Origin: Patellaria atrata CBS 101060
Lineage: Eukaryota > Ascomycota > Dothideomycetes > Patellariales > Patellariaceae
Length of the DNA: 64,000 bases
NCBI GenBank assembly: GCA_010093705.1
Contig: MU006099.1
Span: 335,482 to 399,481 of the forward strand
Direction: 5' to 3'
In this document: piece after piece, positions 1 through 10,679 of the stretch
How positions within the stretch are numbered: position 1 is the stretch's first letter
Layout: each line of letters begins with the position of its first letter
Program-made: the position numbers and the translations under genes
The notes under the pieces: generated by a model
What the model was told of the DNA's origin: nothing
The model's input: only the letters and a program-made list of their open reading frames with translations
Database searches by the model: none

Positions 1-3000
1 TCTCGTCCATCGTTTGTCTCATTCTATCCTGAATGTAAATTTTCTGCGGCTGGTCTCTGCTGAAAGCGCGACCTAGGAGAGTGATTATGCCAGCATCTTG
101 ATACGCTTCCCATTCCTCGCCGTACAGATATTCTTCGCGTTGATGGCGGGAGCCCATGTAGAGTAGTACGGCGCCAATCTTCTCTCCGCGCTGTTTCTGG
201 AGAGCACGCTCTTGGACGAAGGCGCGGAAGGGTGCCAGACCTGTACCAAGACCAGCCATGATAATTGGGGCAGTAGCCTTAGGGGGAAGTTTCATGACTG
301 ACGGTTTGACGGAGACCGTAACGGAGGTGCCCACGGGCAAGCTATTAAGGTAACGGGTAGCTTGACCAAAGCGATCGCGGCCCTTGGAGTCAACCCAGTT
401 GACTGTGACGATGAGAAGGGAGACTGAGTTAGGCGTGACCCTTTGAGAAGATGCGATGGAGTATTCACGTCTCTTCATAGGGGACACTATGCGGACAATA
501 TCGTGAAAGGAGGGATGGGCGGAAGAAAACTCGAGTAAAACGTCCGCGAAGGTGATAGTATCCACTTCAGCGCGACGTTTGAATTCGGTCGCGCCATCTG
601 CGCTGCAGAGAGTCAAGAGATCTTGTTTCTCCTTGGGATCACTTGCAAACTCTGCTAGTGCTTCGTAGAAGCGTTTAGGCGGTCTTCCAAAGATATCCAC
701 GTTCTGCAGAAGTGCTTGGTAAACGGTGCGGTTCTCAAGAATGCCGGGGTCTTCTCGAGTCGGTACTTCGACAATCTCATCGGGATTGAGACCATACCAC
801 TTGATGAACTCTTCAATTTCGGTTCTGTCGTTCTCTGCATGAATGCCAAGCGCTTCGCCAATGGCGTATGTTAGACCCGAGTCACCAAGGTCAAACTCAA
901 TGTGGAAGATATTCCGATCATATGTGAGTGGAGTAAGACGGCGATGTTCCTTGACATGGGCTACAAATGTTTTGATACCAAGATCTGGTCTAAGCGATGT
1001 TTCAGTACCATAAGCTTCCTTGAACGCAATTCCTTTGGCAGCAATGACCCAATTCTTGAGTAGAGTCGGTGGCTCGGACTCCATTTTATCAAATGGAGAA
1101 AAGCTGTTGATATGGATATCCGTCGGTAGAACAGTTGTTTCACCTTCGCCATCAACGGCTGCCCAGGACTCTAGAGTAGTGACGTGGCGCAAAGTTTGGT
1201 CTAATTCACCAACTAGACTGTTGAGGGAGTCCTTGCTGACGTTGGTGGTAGCAATTTTATCCAACGCGGTACTGAGCAGATCGGCCCTTGCAATTTTAAG
1301 GAAACAAAGTTGAGCCAAAGAATTTCCAAGCATCTCATCTTCAGCCACTTTGGATGACGCGGAAGGATCCAAAAGGAATAATTGGATTTCCTGCGACAAC
1401 AACGCTTTTCTCACACTTGGTGGCAGTTTTTTCTCTAAATCCTCATCCTTAACTCCAGGAAGTCGAACTATGAGTGAGCTTCTGAACTTCAAAATCTTAA
1501 GGATATCGAATTCTCCAAAGAGCTTTTGTTCACCAACAAATGTTACATCTGCTTGTTCAACTGGATAGGGAGCTTCAATGGACTTACTAGACGTCCGAAT
1601 ATCCGTCCGAATGATACCACCTTGAACGAGGTTATCATGGCCTGAACGAAGGGAGACATTCGTTGCCGACATCCCCGCTAGGATTTGGCCAAGTATAAAA
1701 GGTGCTTGGATGGATTGTTCATTGTCCAGATCCCAGAACGTATATTGCTTAATTGTGGGATCCAAGATTTCAGAACATGAACATGATTCTGCTGTTGCAG
1801 TGATCTTGGAAATCACTTCGCTAATGTTGCTTGGAGTCCATACTTGCTCACGAGCGTACTTCAGATCGAGAATAGAAGAGATACCCGCTAAGCTAGGAGC
1901 AAAATTCACGGCCGCAAGGACGTCGCTGTATAATCGAGAATGCTGGGTATCGTCCACCACCGTTACATTATCGAGCACTTGTCCTAAAACGCCGATTGTC
2001 TTTACTGATTTCGGCAGGACCGCTAGAAATTCTTCTTCGACGAAGGGGCGGTATAGACGAACATTAACCACACCCACTTTTTGGTCCTTCTTCGCAAGAT
2101 AGGAAATAACCTGCGCTGAGATGGTTGCCTCAACGCTACCAAATACAACAAGTACGGATTCAGCGTTGGTATGCCCATGATACTCAAAAGCTTTGTAATC
2201 AGTACCAAGTTCGTCATTGAAAACTTGCAGGAGGCGAATAACGCGACCTTCCTGATCCGAACCTTTGTTATCTGAACCGGATAACTGCTTCAGGATCGTG
2301 TTATAGTTGTTGCTCAAGCCTGATTGATCTAAGACATCCACAACCCTTGTTGTTTCTCTTCCTACGTGAACTCCATCGAAGATATGAATTGTGGGAAGAA
2401 TGCTCGCCACGAGCGTGGATAGGAGGGATATGTGCTGGGCTTCGTAGATGGACGCGCTTGAGATTAATCCAAGACCTAGATCATCTGCAATAGAGAAGGC
2501 GGAAACATAATCTGTGACTAAGCCTGACGATGAAGCAGGTGAATAGTCCACTGCGGCAATGTGCGTTACGAGGGGATTAGACACGGCGTAAAGGAGAGAT
2601 AGCTGATCAAGAGCACCTCGGAGGTAGTGTAAGCTCGAAGAGGATGCAACAATAGCTTGAGGGATATGCCTCTTTTTGACATCAAAATCCTCAGAAAAGA
2701 TATATCCTAACGCAATTGAACCAGCTCCTGCGCGCGTCTCCAAAGATGAGACCCCAGTGCTGTACCCAAAAGCATTCTTTTCACTCCCTGACCTCCATTT
2801 CGTTAACGAAGCGTCTAAACCAAAAGTTTCCGGGGAATATGCGAAGACTTTATCAGATAACGTGTATGCGACTTGTTGGACAAGTGTCTGTGCCGTAAGA
2901 TAGGTTGGTCCTCCAATTGAAGATAGAGGGAGTTCTTGTCCGAAAGGTAGGCTAGAGGCCGTTTGAGAAATCAAAGGTTCTTGCTTCGGTTGCTGTCCAG

Positions 3001-3034
3001 CGGAACCCCCAGATTGATGTTGCTGCGAATGCAT
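1..3034 (-). CDS. MET10: Sulfite reductase (NADPH) flavoprotein alpha subunit, 3' end cut off by the window
   Basis: One uninterrupted frame of about 1,010 codons starts at the ATG at 3034-3032 and runs off the left edge. The N-terminal ~600 residues resemble the pyruvate:ferredoxin oxidoreductase-like part of fungal Met10. An FAD domain follows with REYSIAS (near residue 853), then an NADPH domain with GLGTGLAPFRAF (near 924). There is no flavodoxin domain, as in yeast Met10, where the partner Met5 carries it. Yeast Met10 has 1,035 residues (recalled), so only about the last 30-40 residues should be missing. The enzyme reduces sulfite to sulfide in the cytosol for cysteine and methionine synthesis. 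The FAD is expected to take electrons from NADPH and pass them to the beta subunit. No intron is visible. The identification is firm; the exact C-terminus is outside the window. Confidence 0.95.
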   Translation of the reverse strand, partial: MHSQQHQSGGSAGQQPKQEPLISQTASSLPFGQELPLSSIGGPTYLTAQTLVQQVAYTLSDKVFAYSPETFGLDASLTKWRSGSEKNAFGYSTGVSSLETRAGAGSIALGYIFSEDFDVKKRHIPQAIVASSSSLHYLRGALDQLSLLYAVSNPLVTHIAAVDYSPASSSGLVTDYVSAFSIADDLGLGLISSASIYEAQHISLLSTLVASILPTIHIFDGVHVGRETTRVVDVLDQSGLSNNYNTILKQLSGSDNKGSDQEGRVIRLLQVFNDELGTDYKAFEYHGHTNAESVLVVFGSVEATISAQVISYLAKKDQKVGVVNVRLYRPFVEEEFLAVLPKSVKTIGVLGQVLDNVTVVDDTQHSRLYSDVLAAVNFAPSLAGISSILDLKYAREQVWTPSNISEVISKITATAESCSCSEILDPTIKQYTFWDLDNEQSIQAPFILGQILAGMSATNVSLRSGHDNLVQGGIIRTDIRTSSKSIEAPYPVEQADVTFVGEQKLFGEFDILKILKFRSSLIVRLPGVKDEDLEKKLPPSVRKALLSQEIQLFLLDPSASSKVAEDEMLGNSLAQLCFLKIARADLLSTALDKIATTNVSKDSLNSLVGELDQTLRHVTTLESWAAVDGEGETTVLPTDIHINSFSPFDKMESEPPTLLKNWVIAAKGIAFKEAYGTETSLRPDLGIKTFVAHVKEHRRLTPLTYDRNIFHIEFDLGDSGLTYAIGEALGIHAENDRTEIEEFIKWYGLNPDEIVEVPTREDPGILENRTVYQALLQNVDIFGRPPKRFYEALAEFASDPKEKQDLLTLCSADGATEFKRRAEVDTITFADVLLEFSSAHPSFHDIVRIVSPMKRREYSIASSQRVTPNSVSLLIVTVNWVDSKGRDRFGQATRYLNSLPVGTSVTVSVKPSVMKLPPKATAPIIMAGLGTGLAPFRAFVQERALQKQRGEKIGAVLLYMGSRHQREEYLYGEEWEAYQDAGIITLLGRAFSRDQPQKIYIQDRMRQTMDE

Positions 3035-3594
3035 CTTCCTTCAGAGAAAGGTGATACCACGGTTCCCAGGATCAGACGACTAAGGTTGGTACCCAGAAGA
3101 TGATGCGCAAAATGAAGCAGTCTCACGACTTGGGAGTGTTGTAGAGGAAGTAAGTTGTTGAGGCAGCAGAAAAAAAAAGTTACCCTACCTGACAGATAAA
3201 AAGCTGTCTTCGGGAAAGAATGCGGCGAAGGTGGGTGAGATCCAGACAAGGGCTCTGAGCAATCAGAATGAATCAATTGGCCCCGGAAGAGGGAAGGGAG
3301 ATGTGTAAAAGCTGTCATTATTCTAATTATGTACAAGTGCTACTGTATGTGGGAAGTCTACGACTCTTCGCGTCCCAAAAAGTAATCTAGACGATCACGC
3401 AATTTGAAGTCAAAAGGTCCCACTGCGACCCTTTCGGCAATAGGTTTCTCCGTAGTCCCCGTACCCCACCGTAGCCCAGTTCCCCATAACCTTACAGAAT
3501 ACAACACCCACTGCTATCTCGTCCTTTTATACACTCCAGACGAAAAAGGACTCTCTCACCCGCATATTGTCTCCCTAATCTTGATTGTAAATTG
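3035..3594. other. Spacer upstream of MET10
   Basis: No supported gene. It should hold the MET10 promoter and leader, since MET10 starts at 3034 on the minus strand, and the 3' flank of the decayed ATPase gene. There is a short A-run near 3171-3180. I saw no clear CACGTG or Cys3-type palindrome. Confidence 0.5.
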
Positions 3595-5346
3595 CTATGG
3601 CTTTGAGAGATTGAAAATGCGCGTATGCGGTTTCTTCGACGCTGGCGGGCTTTTACCCCCATCACTGCTTTGACGAGCACGGGTCATGAAGCTGATATAG
3701 TTCATGTTCATATCCACCACCTTACCGTCTTCTACTGCAATTTCGCCTTTGGAGCAAATAGAAATGATTCACCTGGATTTAGATCCACCATTTCTTCCCA
3801 TACGTTCTTGATGTCCTCATCAGATAGCTTGGATAGCCGGGAAATGGCACCCAGATGTGATCGGAATATGTTGAACCAGTCTGGTGACGCAATCCTATGA
3901 ATCAAAGCAATATTACAGAGCTCGAGTAGTTTGGTCGAAATCGTGAGTTCCTAGGCTGCTACGATAATACGAGTGGCTACGTGCCTTTGCTCCCGCACTA
4001 ATGTCAAAAGGTCGTTTGTAAACCGCTCTGCGGAAGGCTCCGCGAGTATGAACTACGGGATAATCAATATAAGCCGCCTTGAATCGGAGGAAACCCTACC
4101 TTGTGCGCTTCATCTAGTGCGACTACAATATCTTTTCTCTCGGCTACCGATGGTTCATGTTTGACAAACATGGCTAAAGAGATGTCAAATAAATCGTATG
4201 CGGTCGCTGGATCGACGAAAGGATCCGTAGGATTGACATGACTAATTCCCTTGGATTTCCCGACAAGTTACTCGCCTTCAGTCCGAACATTGACGTATCG
4301 ATGAAGGCCTCGAGGAGGGGAGGGAAAACCTCTGCAACAGATGCATCTTCTGGCTCTCATTCAGCCCTGCATCTTTCACCGGTTTCTTGAAATCGTTCCA
4401 GTTAATCCCGTAACTTCCTGGTTCTTGTGCAGCGATGCCCATTTTCCGAAGCATATTATCGCGTATCTATTTCAAAGTTATTACATATATGAGCTGGTCA
4501 AGTTCACGAAAAAGCTACGGATTACCTACTGATGCGTATAACGGCTGATGACCGTCACTGGAATGAAATCCCATGAATTGTTTGATTCGGCCTCCATCCA
4601 ACTGGCTCTGGCTGAATTTCAGTTTCTCTATTGTTACGGAACCCGAACCCGGTAATTTTGAGTATCTCTCTCGCATAGCTAAGAGATTCCTTTCGCTCGC
4701 AAAAACTTTGATTTTAATACTCAATGAGCAGAGATGCGCTACCTTGCAAATGGAACCGGACGAGTTCATGTCGTAATAGAAGACTATTCCACACAGAGGG
4801 TTTGGCAAATTGATCACCTCACTGTGGGTGTACAGATAATTCTCTAGCATACAAGCAAGTGCATAACTCTTGCCACTACCTTGCAGCCCACAAATGAAAG
4901 CCGACCATGGAGTATCTGTATTCAGGAACACCGCTTCCGGGTTATCATAATCGCCAGGTAAAAGACGCTTTGACGTCTTAGGAGCTTCGTAACCAAGCAG
5001 ACCGTATTGCTTATAGCCTGTAAAATTTTGACTATTGCTGGGTTTCGTTACCTGTGCACTACTAGGAGTAGGAGCGAAAGGAGGTTTTGGTGCGGCATTA
5101 CTGAAGACTGCTGGCGGTGGTTTGGAGGGCTTAGGGCCAAAATAATAAATGAACGGTGGAGGCTGTTGTGTCTCACCCCCGGGTGTCTGGCGTTTCGATC
5201 TCAGAGGCTGATTCCTCGCTGGTTATAGAATTACTGGTGTTGCTTGCAGAATATTCCGGAACCTTGTATCCTCTCGAACGTGGACGCTTGACCGAATTGT
5301 TACTTTCCTGAACGCTTTTTCGAGGCCGGTTACTTCGTCGATCCAT
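3595..5346 (-). pseudogene. Decayed FtsK/HerA-like P-loop ATPase gene
   Basis: This is a broken relative of the intact gene at 30656-32286. Reading from the ATG at 5346: a basic, Ser-rich N-terminus; a frameshift at a C5 run (plus strand 5176-5180); a Pro-rich stretch; the shared TPWSAFICG segment; Walker A GLQGSGKS near 4865-4890; and later Walker B VVALDEAHK. Intron positions match the intact copy: one after the PLY segment and one directly after DEAHK. Damage includes an in-frame TAA at 4268-4270, a TAG at 3951-3953 that replaces the Gln of the TQE motif, frameshifts near 4310-4325 and close to the C-terminus, and a gap of roughly 40 residues between Walker A and B. Identity to the intact copy looks low (my estimate, under half), so the duplication is old. 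Homology is well supported; the biochemical role is unknown. Confidence 0.8.
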
Positions 5347-7506
5347 CTTCTCGTCAAGGTTTTCGGCCGAAGATCGTCTTCAATCTTTTCCAAAACAGTG
5401 TACGAGAAAATAGGGCAATTGCTGATTGCCGCCACGTGGTCCGCAGAATAAATGGCATACCAAAATACTCTCGCCTCACCAAAATCAATACCTCCTAGAA
5501 AAGTCACCAAGTTTAACGCAAAATATCTCCACCAGAAAAATGTAGGAAAAATGTAATTCTGTAATAAAATTTGTATCAGAGTATAGAGCGAAAGATGCTC
5601 TAAGTATATAAATGATTTTTAATTTAAAAAGAGTTGTTATATCTATTGTTATAACTCGTTTAAGTGGACGGATTTTAGGTGTGCCATTTAATCTGCCGAT
5701 CACGTGGCCGCCTGTTTCACTTCTACTCCTTGTGTTACTTCCATTCTACATTCCGTTGGCCAAGAACCTTCTACAAGCCGCTCTACTCGATTTGGTGGAA
5801 TATATGATGTCCTAACAGAGCGGAGTTTCAAGCTGTGCGTATGAACAACTTACCAAATCAGCTCGGGATGTATACTATTAAAACAAGAGGTATTCTAGTG
5901 AGGAACTTTATGCGGAAGACTAGTAAACTGCAATATTATTACAGATCGTTTGGATGATCAGAATTATCAAAACAAATATCCTGGGGCCGCAATGTGATCA
6001 ATTAGGACGAAGGACTAGCTTTATGGAGCGAGATGATTGAGCATTTGACCAGCAGCAATTGAAGAATAGTTTATTATGGTAGTCGTAACGAGAATGGTGT
6101 TGTTGAATGTGGCAGAAAAAGCTATCATAGAACTAATGCTCTTTTAGGAATAGTATCGATCTCTTACGCCAATCATACCACACCGCTCCCCCCTTTTTCA
6201 ACCTCGTCAATGGCCTCTGCGATCTGTAACACAACCCCATTTCTCTATGGAAATTCCCTATCAATGAACCGAGTCTTCAAAAGATATGTTTTTACCAATT
6301 ATGATGCCATTCGACTTGTCCAAGTATTTACAATGAGGAAATGCTCTGTATATTGTATGGAATTCGCTTATTCTCGAGCTTCCTCCAGTCCCATCTGTAA
6401 GAGAAAGTATGTACGGAGAACTCTAGACGTACGGACAACTTCGCCGTACAGACAGTAGAGCTGATCAATGCCGGGATTTAATGACATCCCATCGGTTATT
6501 CAAATCGTAGAGCGGTAAAAGAATGCTAATCATAGCAGGTGAGGAGATCACGGAAGCATTTCACTTCTGCGGCAATAAATTTGCTAGATTGGGGTTCTTT
6601 GACTGATAGATTGCAAACTTATCAGCTCCTACGTAAGAAGTAAATGGGAAAAGTAAATAATAGAATGGTAATATTTATTCTCCTAGGTATAGTTGAACCT
6701 GGTTTATATCTTTTTAGAGAGGACCTATGAAGGGTCGTGAGGTCCTCCTTATTGTATACCTTAGGCTGAAAAGCTGATAATCATTCTCTTCCTTTCATTA
6801 GTGCTATGTTTTCATTGGTTATTTTCACCCATTCTCACTCTTTCGATGTATCTCGCGTTCGGCACTGGAATCAATAAAAATATGAATTGACTATTTCCTA
6901 CGATCCCGTATAACTGTCTAGGGTAGTTTGTACTGCTTAAGATATCCAGAATACTAACTCTATAGTAAAGAAAAGGAAAGAAACAAGTTGGAGTAGAGAA
7001 GACGAAGGAGAAGATAAACCACCTGTAGCTGATGCAGGCCCACCCTTGCCGCACTGTCTGAGGGGTCCATAAGTTGATCTTGGCTACCGCAACGGAAGAC
7101 GGGAAATCCTTTAGTAGAGTCCAGTGATTACATAAAAATAGAGAAAAGAGCAAATAATTAAAAGGAGAAAATCGACAAAGGTGGGAATCGAACTAAGTTC
7201 GACGTGCAAAAGGACAAAAATGACGGCCCAGGAAGGCAGGCTATCACTTCGACGCCTACTTTATGCCAGACCGATACATTCAATCTCCGGCTTTGTATAT
7301 ATACAATTCGAGTGTATTTTCTTTCAGGAAAAGCAAAGGAATGAAAATTAGAGCGATAAAAAATCACTACGCCATCAACAAGACCCCTTTTATGCAGCCA
7401 CGGTTCCCATCCGAGGATCTTTCAGCACATGTTTCCGCTGGACACCCCATCAGATCAGTCCTCTCAACAGCTCCGTAGACATAAAGCTCTTCACAAGCAG
7501 ACATGT
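5347..7506. other. AT-rich gene-poor spacer
   Basis: About 2.2 kb with only short, unconvincing frames. It holds AT-rich stretches (5560-5640, 6640-6720). Near 7170-7195 there is a perfect 7-bp inverted repeat around a B-box-like sequence, for which no tRNA cloverleaf could be built. I find no gene here. Confidence 0.5.
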
Positions 7507-8476
7507 CTACTTCATCGATGCTGTGGTATCCTCGTTCTTTATGGTCACCATGATACTACCCTCTTCCGCTACGTCTTCTAGGACCGCTTCGAATATGGAT
7601 TTGATGGTGCGGTTCTTCTGATACAGCTTCTCCCACTTCCATTTCCTGGGAAACGGACTCCAATCTAAATCAACATCAACCCTTCTCTGTAGCCTTCTCT
7701 GCAAGCTGAAGAAATAATAACATAGCACACCCGCATCATCCGTATCGAAAACCTGCTTCTCGATCCAGTCGCCATCACACATAATCCTATCCTTAATATC
7801 CCTTATCTCCTGCCTCAACCGTATCTCCGGTTTCCAGAACTCATACAACCGGTACAACCGTCGCTGAACTGCATCGAAACTCTTCCTACCTAGGACGGTG
7901 CTCTCCACATCCGGTGAAGTGACCGGCCATATCGACCCCTTGAGGGCCCGACCAAACTCCCCCTCCGGCCCCAATTCCCGCTGCCTGCGGAAGAAGTCCC
8001 GAAAATGTACTGGCGGTGACTCACCAGCTTTCTCGAAGAACCACTCGGGGATCTGCAAACACCTTTCCCGCGACCTCACCCTCCATACCCTGAGCAACAC
8101 ATCCAACAGCTCCCGGGGCGCAGGCACACTCGAGACCTTCCATCTCCACATCCCTCTCCACCCCTTTAGCGCATGTTCTCAAATAATCCGCGAAGTTCTT
8201 CAACGCTCCCGACGACTTGTTGCGGGAAGGGACTACCCACATGCAAGCCGTCCTCAACATACCCCCTAACTCCCGTACCAACCTCAACCCGGCTTCCACC
8301 CTTTCATACCTCAGGAACACACTCACGACTATCGCAGCCGCTTGCTCCAAGTCAACCCTCCGCCTCCCCCTGATACATCCCTTCAGTTCCGCTTTCGAGA
8401 CATCCGCTTTGCACGCCTTCAGATTGGGCGCATAGGGTGCGAGGTTGCCCTTGTAGCTTGACGATATGAAAGACAA
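7507..8476 (-). CDS. Hypothetical protein, probably two exons or a frameshifted gene
   Basis: Two overlapping minus-strand frames appear to form one gene. The upstream frame (8476 to its stop near 8021) ends exactly at a GTGAGT donor. Removing 8024-7985 (40 bp, GTGAGT...CGCAG) joins it in phase to the downstream frame and gives about 309 residues. Forty bases is short for an ascomycete intron. The alternative is a one-base indel in the G4 run near 8160-8165, since the second frame already looks protein-like from 8151. The C-terminal half is rich in Arg, Trp and acidic residues. I recognise no domain, signal peptide or membrane segment. The reading is uncertain in the 7985-8165 overlap. Confidence 0.5.
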
Positions 8477-9256
8477 GGGGTAAGAGCCGAATAAGTATTA
8501 GACTGCAATCGAGACGATGTCGGGGGAAGGTTTATGGTCCTCATAATCGGAAAAGTTGCTTATGCGGGGGAGGAAGTATCGGAGGAAACTTACGGGAACC
8601 ATGGAATTGAAGAGGGGAGAAGGAGAGAGAGGGGAGCGCCATTGTAGAGGACTCTCCCAGCACGGGTTTGCATTGCGTAGGGAGTTCGGTTGGCATTGTG
8701 ATGGATGGCTTAGGCCGACACTAGATCATGGGTTGCTGTGGGTGATGGGGCGTTCAAGTGTAGAAGGTAAGTCCATTCTTATATTTCTATAGAGCTACAG
8801 GTCATTGTGAGTTTTGACTGTACTACCTTTTACTGCGGCTACATGGATACTGACTCTCAGATACCGTCGCCCTGTTGACTCATCGGCTGTGCCTCTTTCT
8901 AAGGTTGCACAAGTAATTCGAAGTCGACAGAGATGATGTGCGTCGCTCTGTCATACAAGTATCAAAATTTGTAGAATTGAAAAAACAGTTATATGACGTA
9001 TTATTTAGCGTCATGAGGAATTCCCATGATGAAAACCCCAGGAAGTTGGAAAGTCGTGCCGAGAACCGCCCCTATTGGCCAGAAATGAAAAATATCACTT
9101 CCCCAACCAAGAGCATACCGCAGACATGTAAAGGATGCCAGTGATATTACCACCTCGATCGGTCCCTTTTACTACAAATCGACACCTCTTGACATGATGC
9201 ACCGACAACCTATATCCCTCAACCCCCTACTTACCCTCTTCCTTCCCCTTCCCCTC
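8477..9256. other. Spacer between the hypothetical gene and FMP52
   Basis: Both flanking genes are on the minus strand, so this holds the promoter of the 7507-8476 gene and the 3' region of FMP52. No supported coding region. Confidence 0.45.
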
Positions 9257-9991
9257 TCACTCCGTCCTACCCAACCTCAAGATCTCCGCATGGTCCACAA
9301 CCCACACACCCCTCTCCCTCTTCCCCGCCACACACTCCAACCCCGCCACGACCGCCGCCCTCCCCACGACCCTCGCCTCAACGGCCCAAAAATCCCTCAA
9401 CCCTCCATACACGCAGCCCATAGCGCCCGCAAGCCACTGAAACGGCAACTCAGCCCACCTCCCAGTCTCCCTGCGTCCCATCAACAACCCCGGCCTCAGT
9501 ATCACTGTATACTCGAACCCTAGCTCCTTGACCCTATCCTCGAGCTCCCCTTTCATGCTGAAATACCCATTCATGGCCCCGCTGTTCGCGAGCCCCGTCG
9601 AGACGAGCACGTACGTCGAGACGCCGGCATCCTTGGCGGCGCGAGCGAGCGCGAGGTTGAGCTCGAGGTCTGTTTTGCGTTGGTTTTCGAGGGAGCCAGC
9701 TGCGGTGCGGGTCGTGCCGAGGGCGGAGAGGAAGAGGTGGGGCTGTGGGGAGCGGGGAAAGAGGGAGGGCCAGGTGGTCGGGTCGGTGGAGGTGAGAGGT
9801 TGCAGTTTTGAGGAGGATGGGTCGAGGGGTCGGCGGGAGTAGGCGGAGACGGCGGTGATGGAGGTATGGGAGAGGAGGGTGCTGAGGATGTGGGAGCCCT
9901 GGGAAAGGTTAGTGGGATTGAGGAAGGATGGGGGTTTGATAGGAGGCCTTACAACGAGGCCTGTACTGCCAACAACTACGGCAGACGTCAT
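9257..9991 (-). CDS. FMP52: FMP52-type NAD(P)-binding mitochondrial protein
   Basis: Two exons: 9991-9953 and 9898-9257, with a 54-bp intron (GTAAGG...CCCAG). The product is 226 residues. The intron lies inside the nucleotide-binding loop; splicing restores GSTGLVGSHIL, the Rossmann glycine motif of the extended/atypical SDR family that includes yeast Fmp52 and human HTATIP2. The open frame across the intron would give a longer and incorrect N-terminus. Further family features are an LFLSALGTTR-like strand, the YVLVSTGLA segment and a Y...K-type region around GYFSMKGELE. Yeast Fmp52 is mitochondrial and of unknown substrate, so only NAD(P) binding is a safe functional claim. The family assignment is strong. 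Confidence 0.9.
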   Translation of the reverse strand: MTSAVVVGSTGLVVRPPIKPPSFLNPTNLSQGSHILSTLLSHTSITAVSAYSRRPLDPSSSKLQPLTSTDPTTWPSLFPRSPQPHLFLSALGTTRTAAGSLENQRKTDLELNLALARAAKDAGVSTYVLVSTGLANSGAMNGYFSMKGELEDRVKELGFEYTVILRPGLLMGRRETGRWAELPFQWLAGAMGCVYGGLRDFWAVEARVVGRAAVVAGLECVAGKRERGVWVVDHAEILRLGRTE

Positions 9992-10679
9992 GCTTATAGG
10001 ATCGGGGGCCTAAGGCAACGAGATAGCTAATGGGAAAGCTTTTATGTCTTGATACTTCTGGGCTATAGTTTGTTGAAAATATCCCAAAGACTGCAAATAA
10101 TCGTCAAGTAACAACCTAATAGCAAAAAAATTTAAATGCACCAGAGTTTGAGGTAGAAGAGGAGTTTCTGCCGGATTAGGCAAGTCCCGCATCCCGAGAG
10201 GACATCGAAACACCTTATTCCGACGTCAACCTTTCTATATTAGTGTATATCACTAAGCATGGAGTATTGGTAAAAAAAAAAAAAAAAGTCAATCAGGGTG
10301 AAATTCACATTACAGACACACGCACGCGGATTCAAAGCGATGATAAGCAAAGTCATAGTATGGAATGTTAGGGATACGGAGCACACTATTTCATATTCGC
10401 AATTGATAAGTCATGTATATATCCAGAGATAAAAAAGAACCAACGGAGGTAAATTCCGCTTCTCAAAGGCATGTTTCCGTTGAATGAGCCTGATAACGCC
10501 ATGCTCAATGTCCTGCAATTCCCAGAAGAAGAAGAAGAATTTTATGTAACGGTATCTTGTGATCTCAGCAATTTGTAACACCAAATTCTAGGTATATAGA
10601 CGAAAGAGAAAGGTCCCAGGCCGACATGATGGAGAGGTGATAGACACTTTGCACATCGTCCTAAATTCGACGAGGATGC
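9992..10679. other. Spacer with poly-A tract
   Basis: No supported gene. It contains a run of about 15 A near 10273-10287. It should include the FMP52 promoter and the 3' UTR of the Ysc84-like gene. Confidence 0.45.

Noticed and set aside
7165-7270. tRNA-like B-box on the minus strand (GTTCGATTCCC) with an inverted repeat
   Set aside because: The T-stem does not pair, no convincing A-box or anticodon arm lies at the right distance, and no acceptor stem of normal length forms.
9194-9842. Long plus-strand frames opposite FMP52
   Set aside because: Antisense shadows of a GC-rich coding exon; the minus strand encodes a recognised family.
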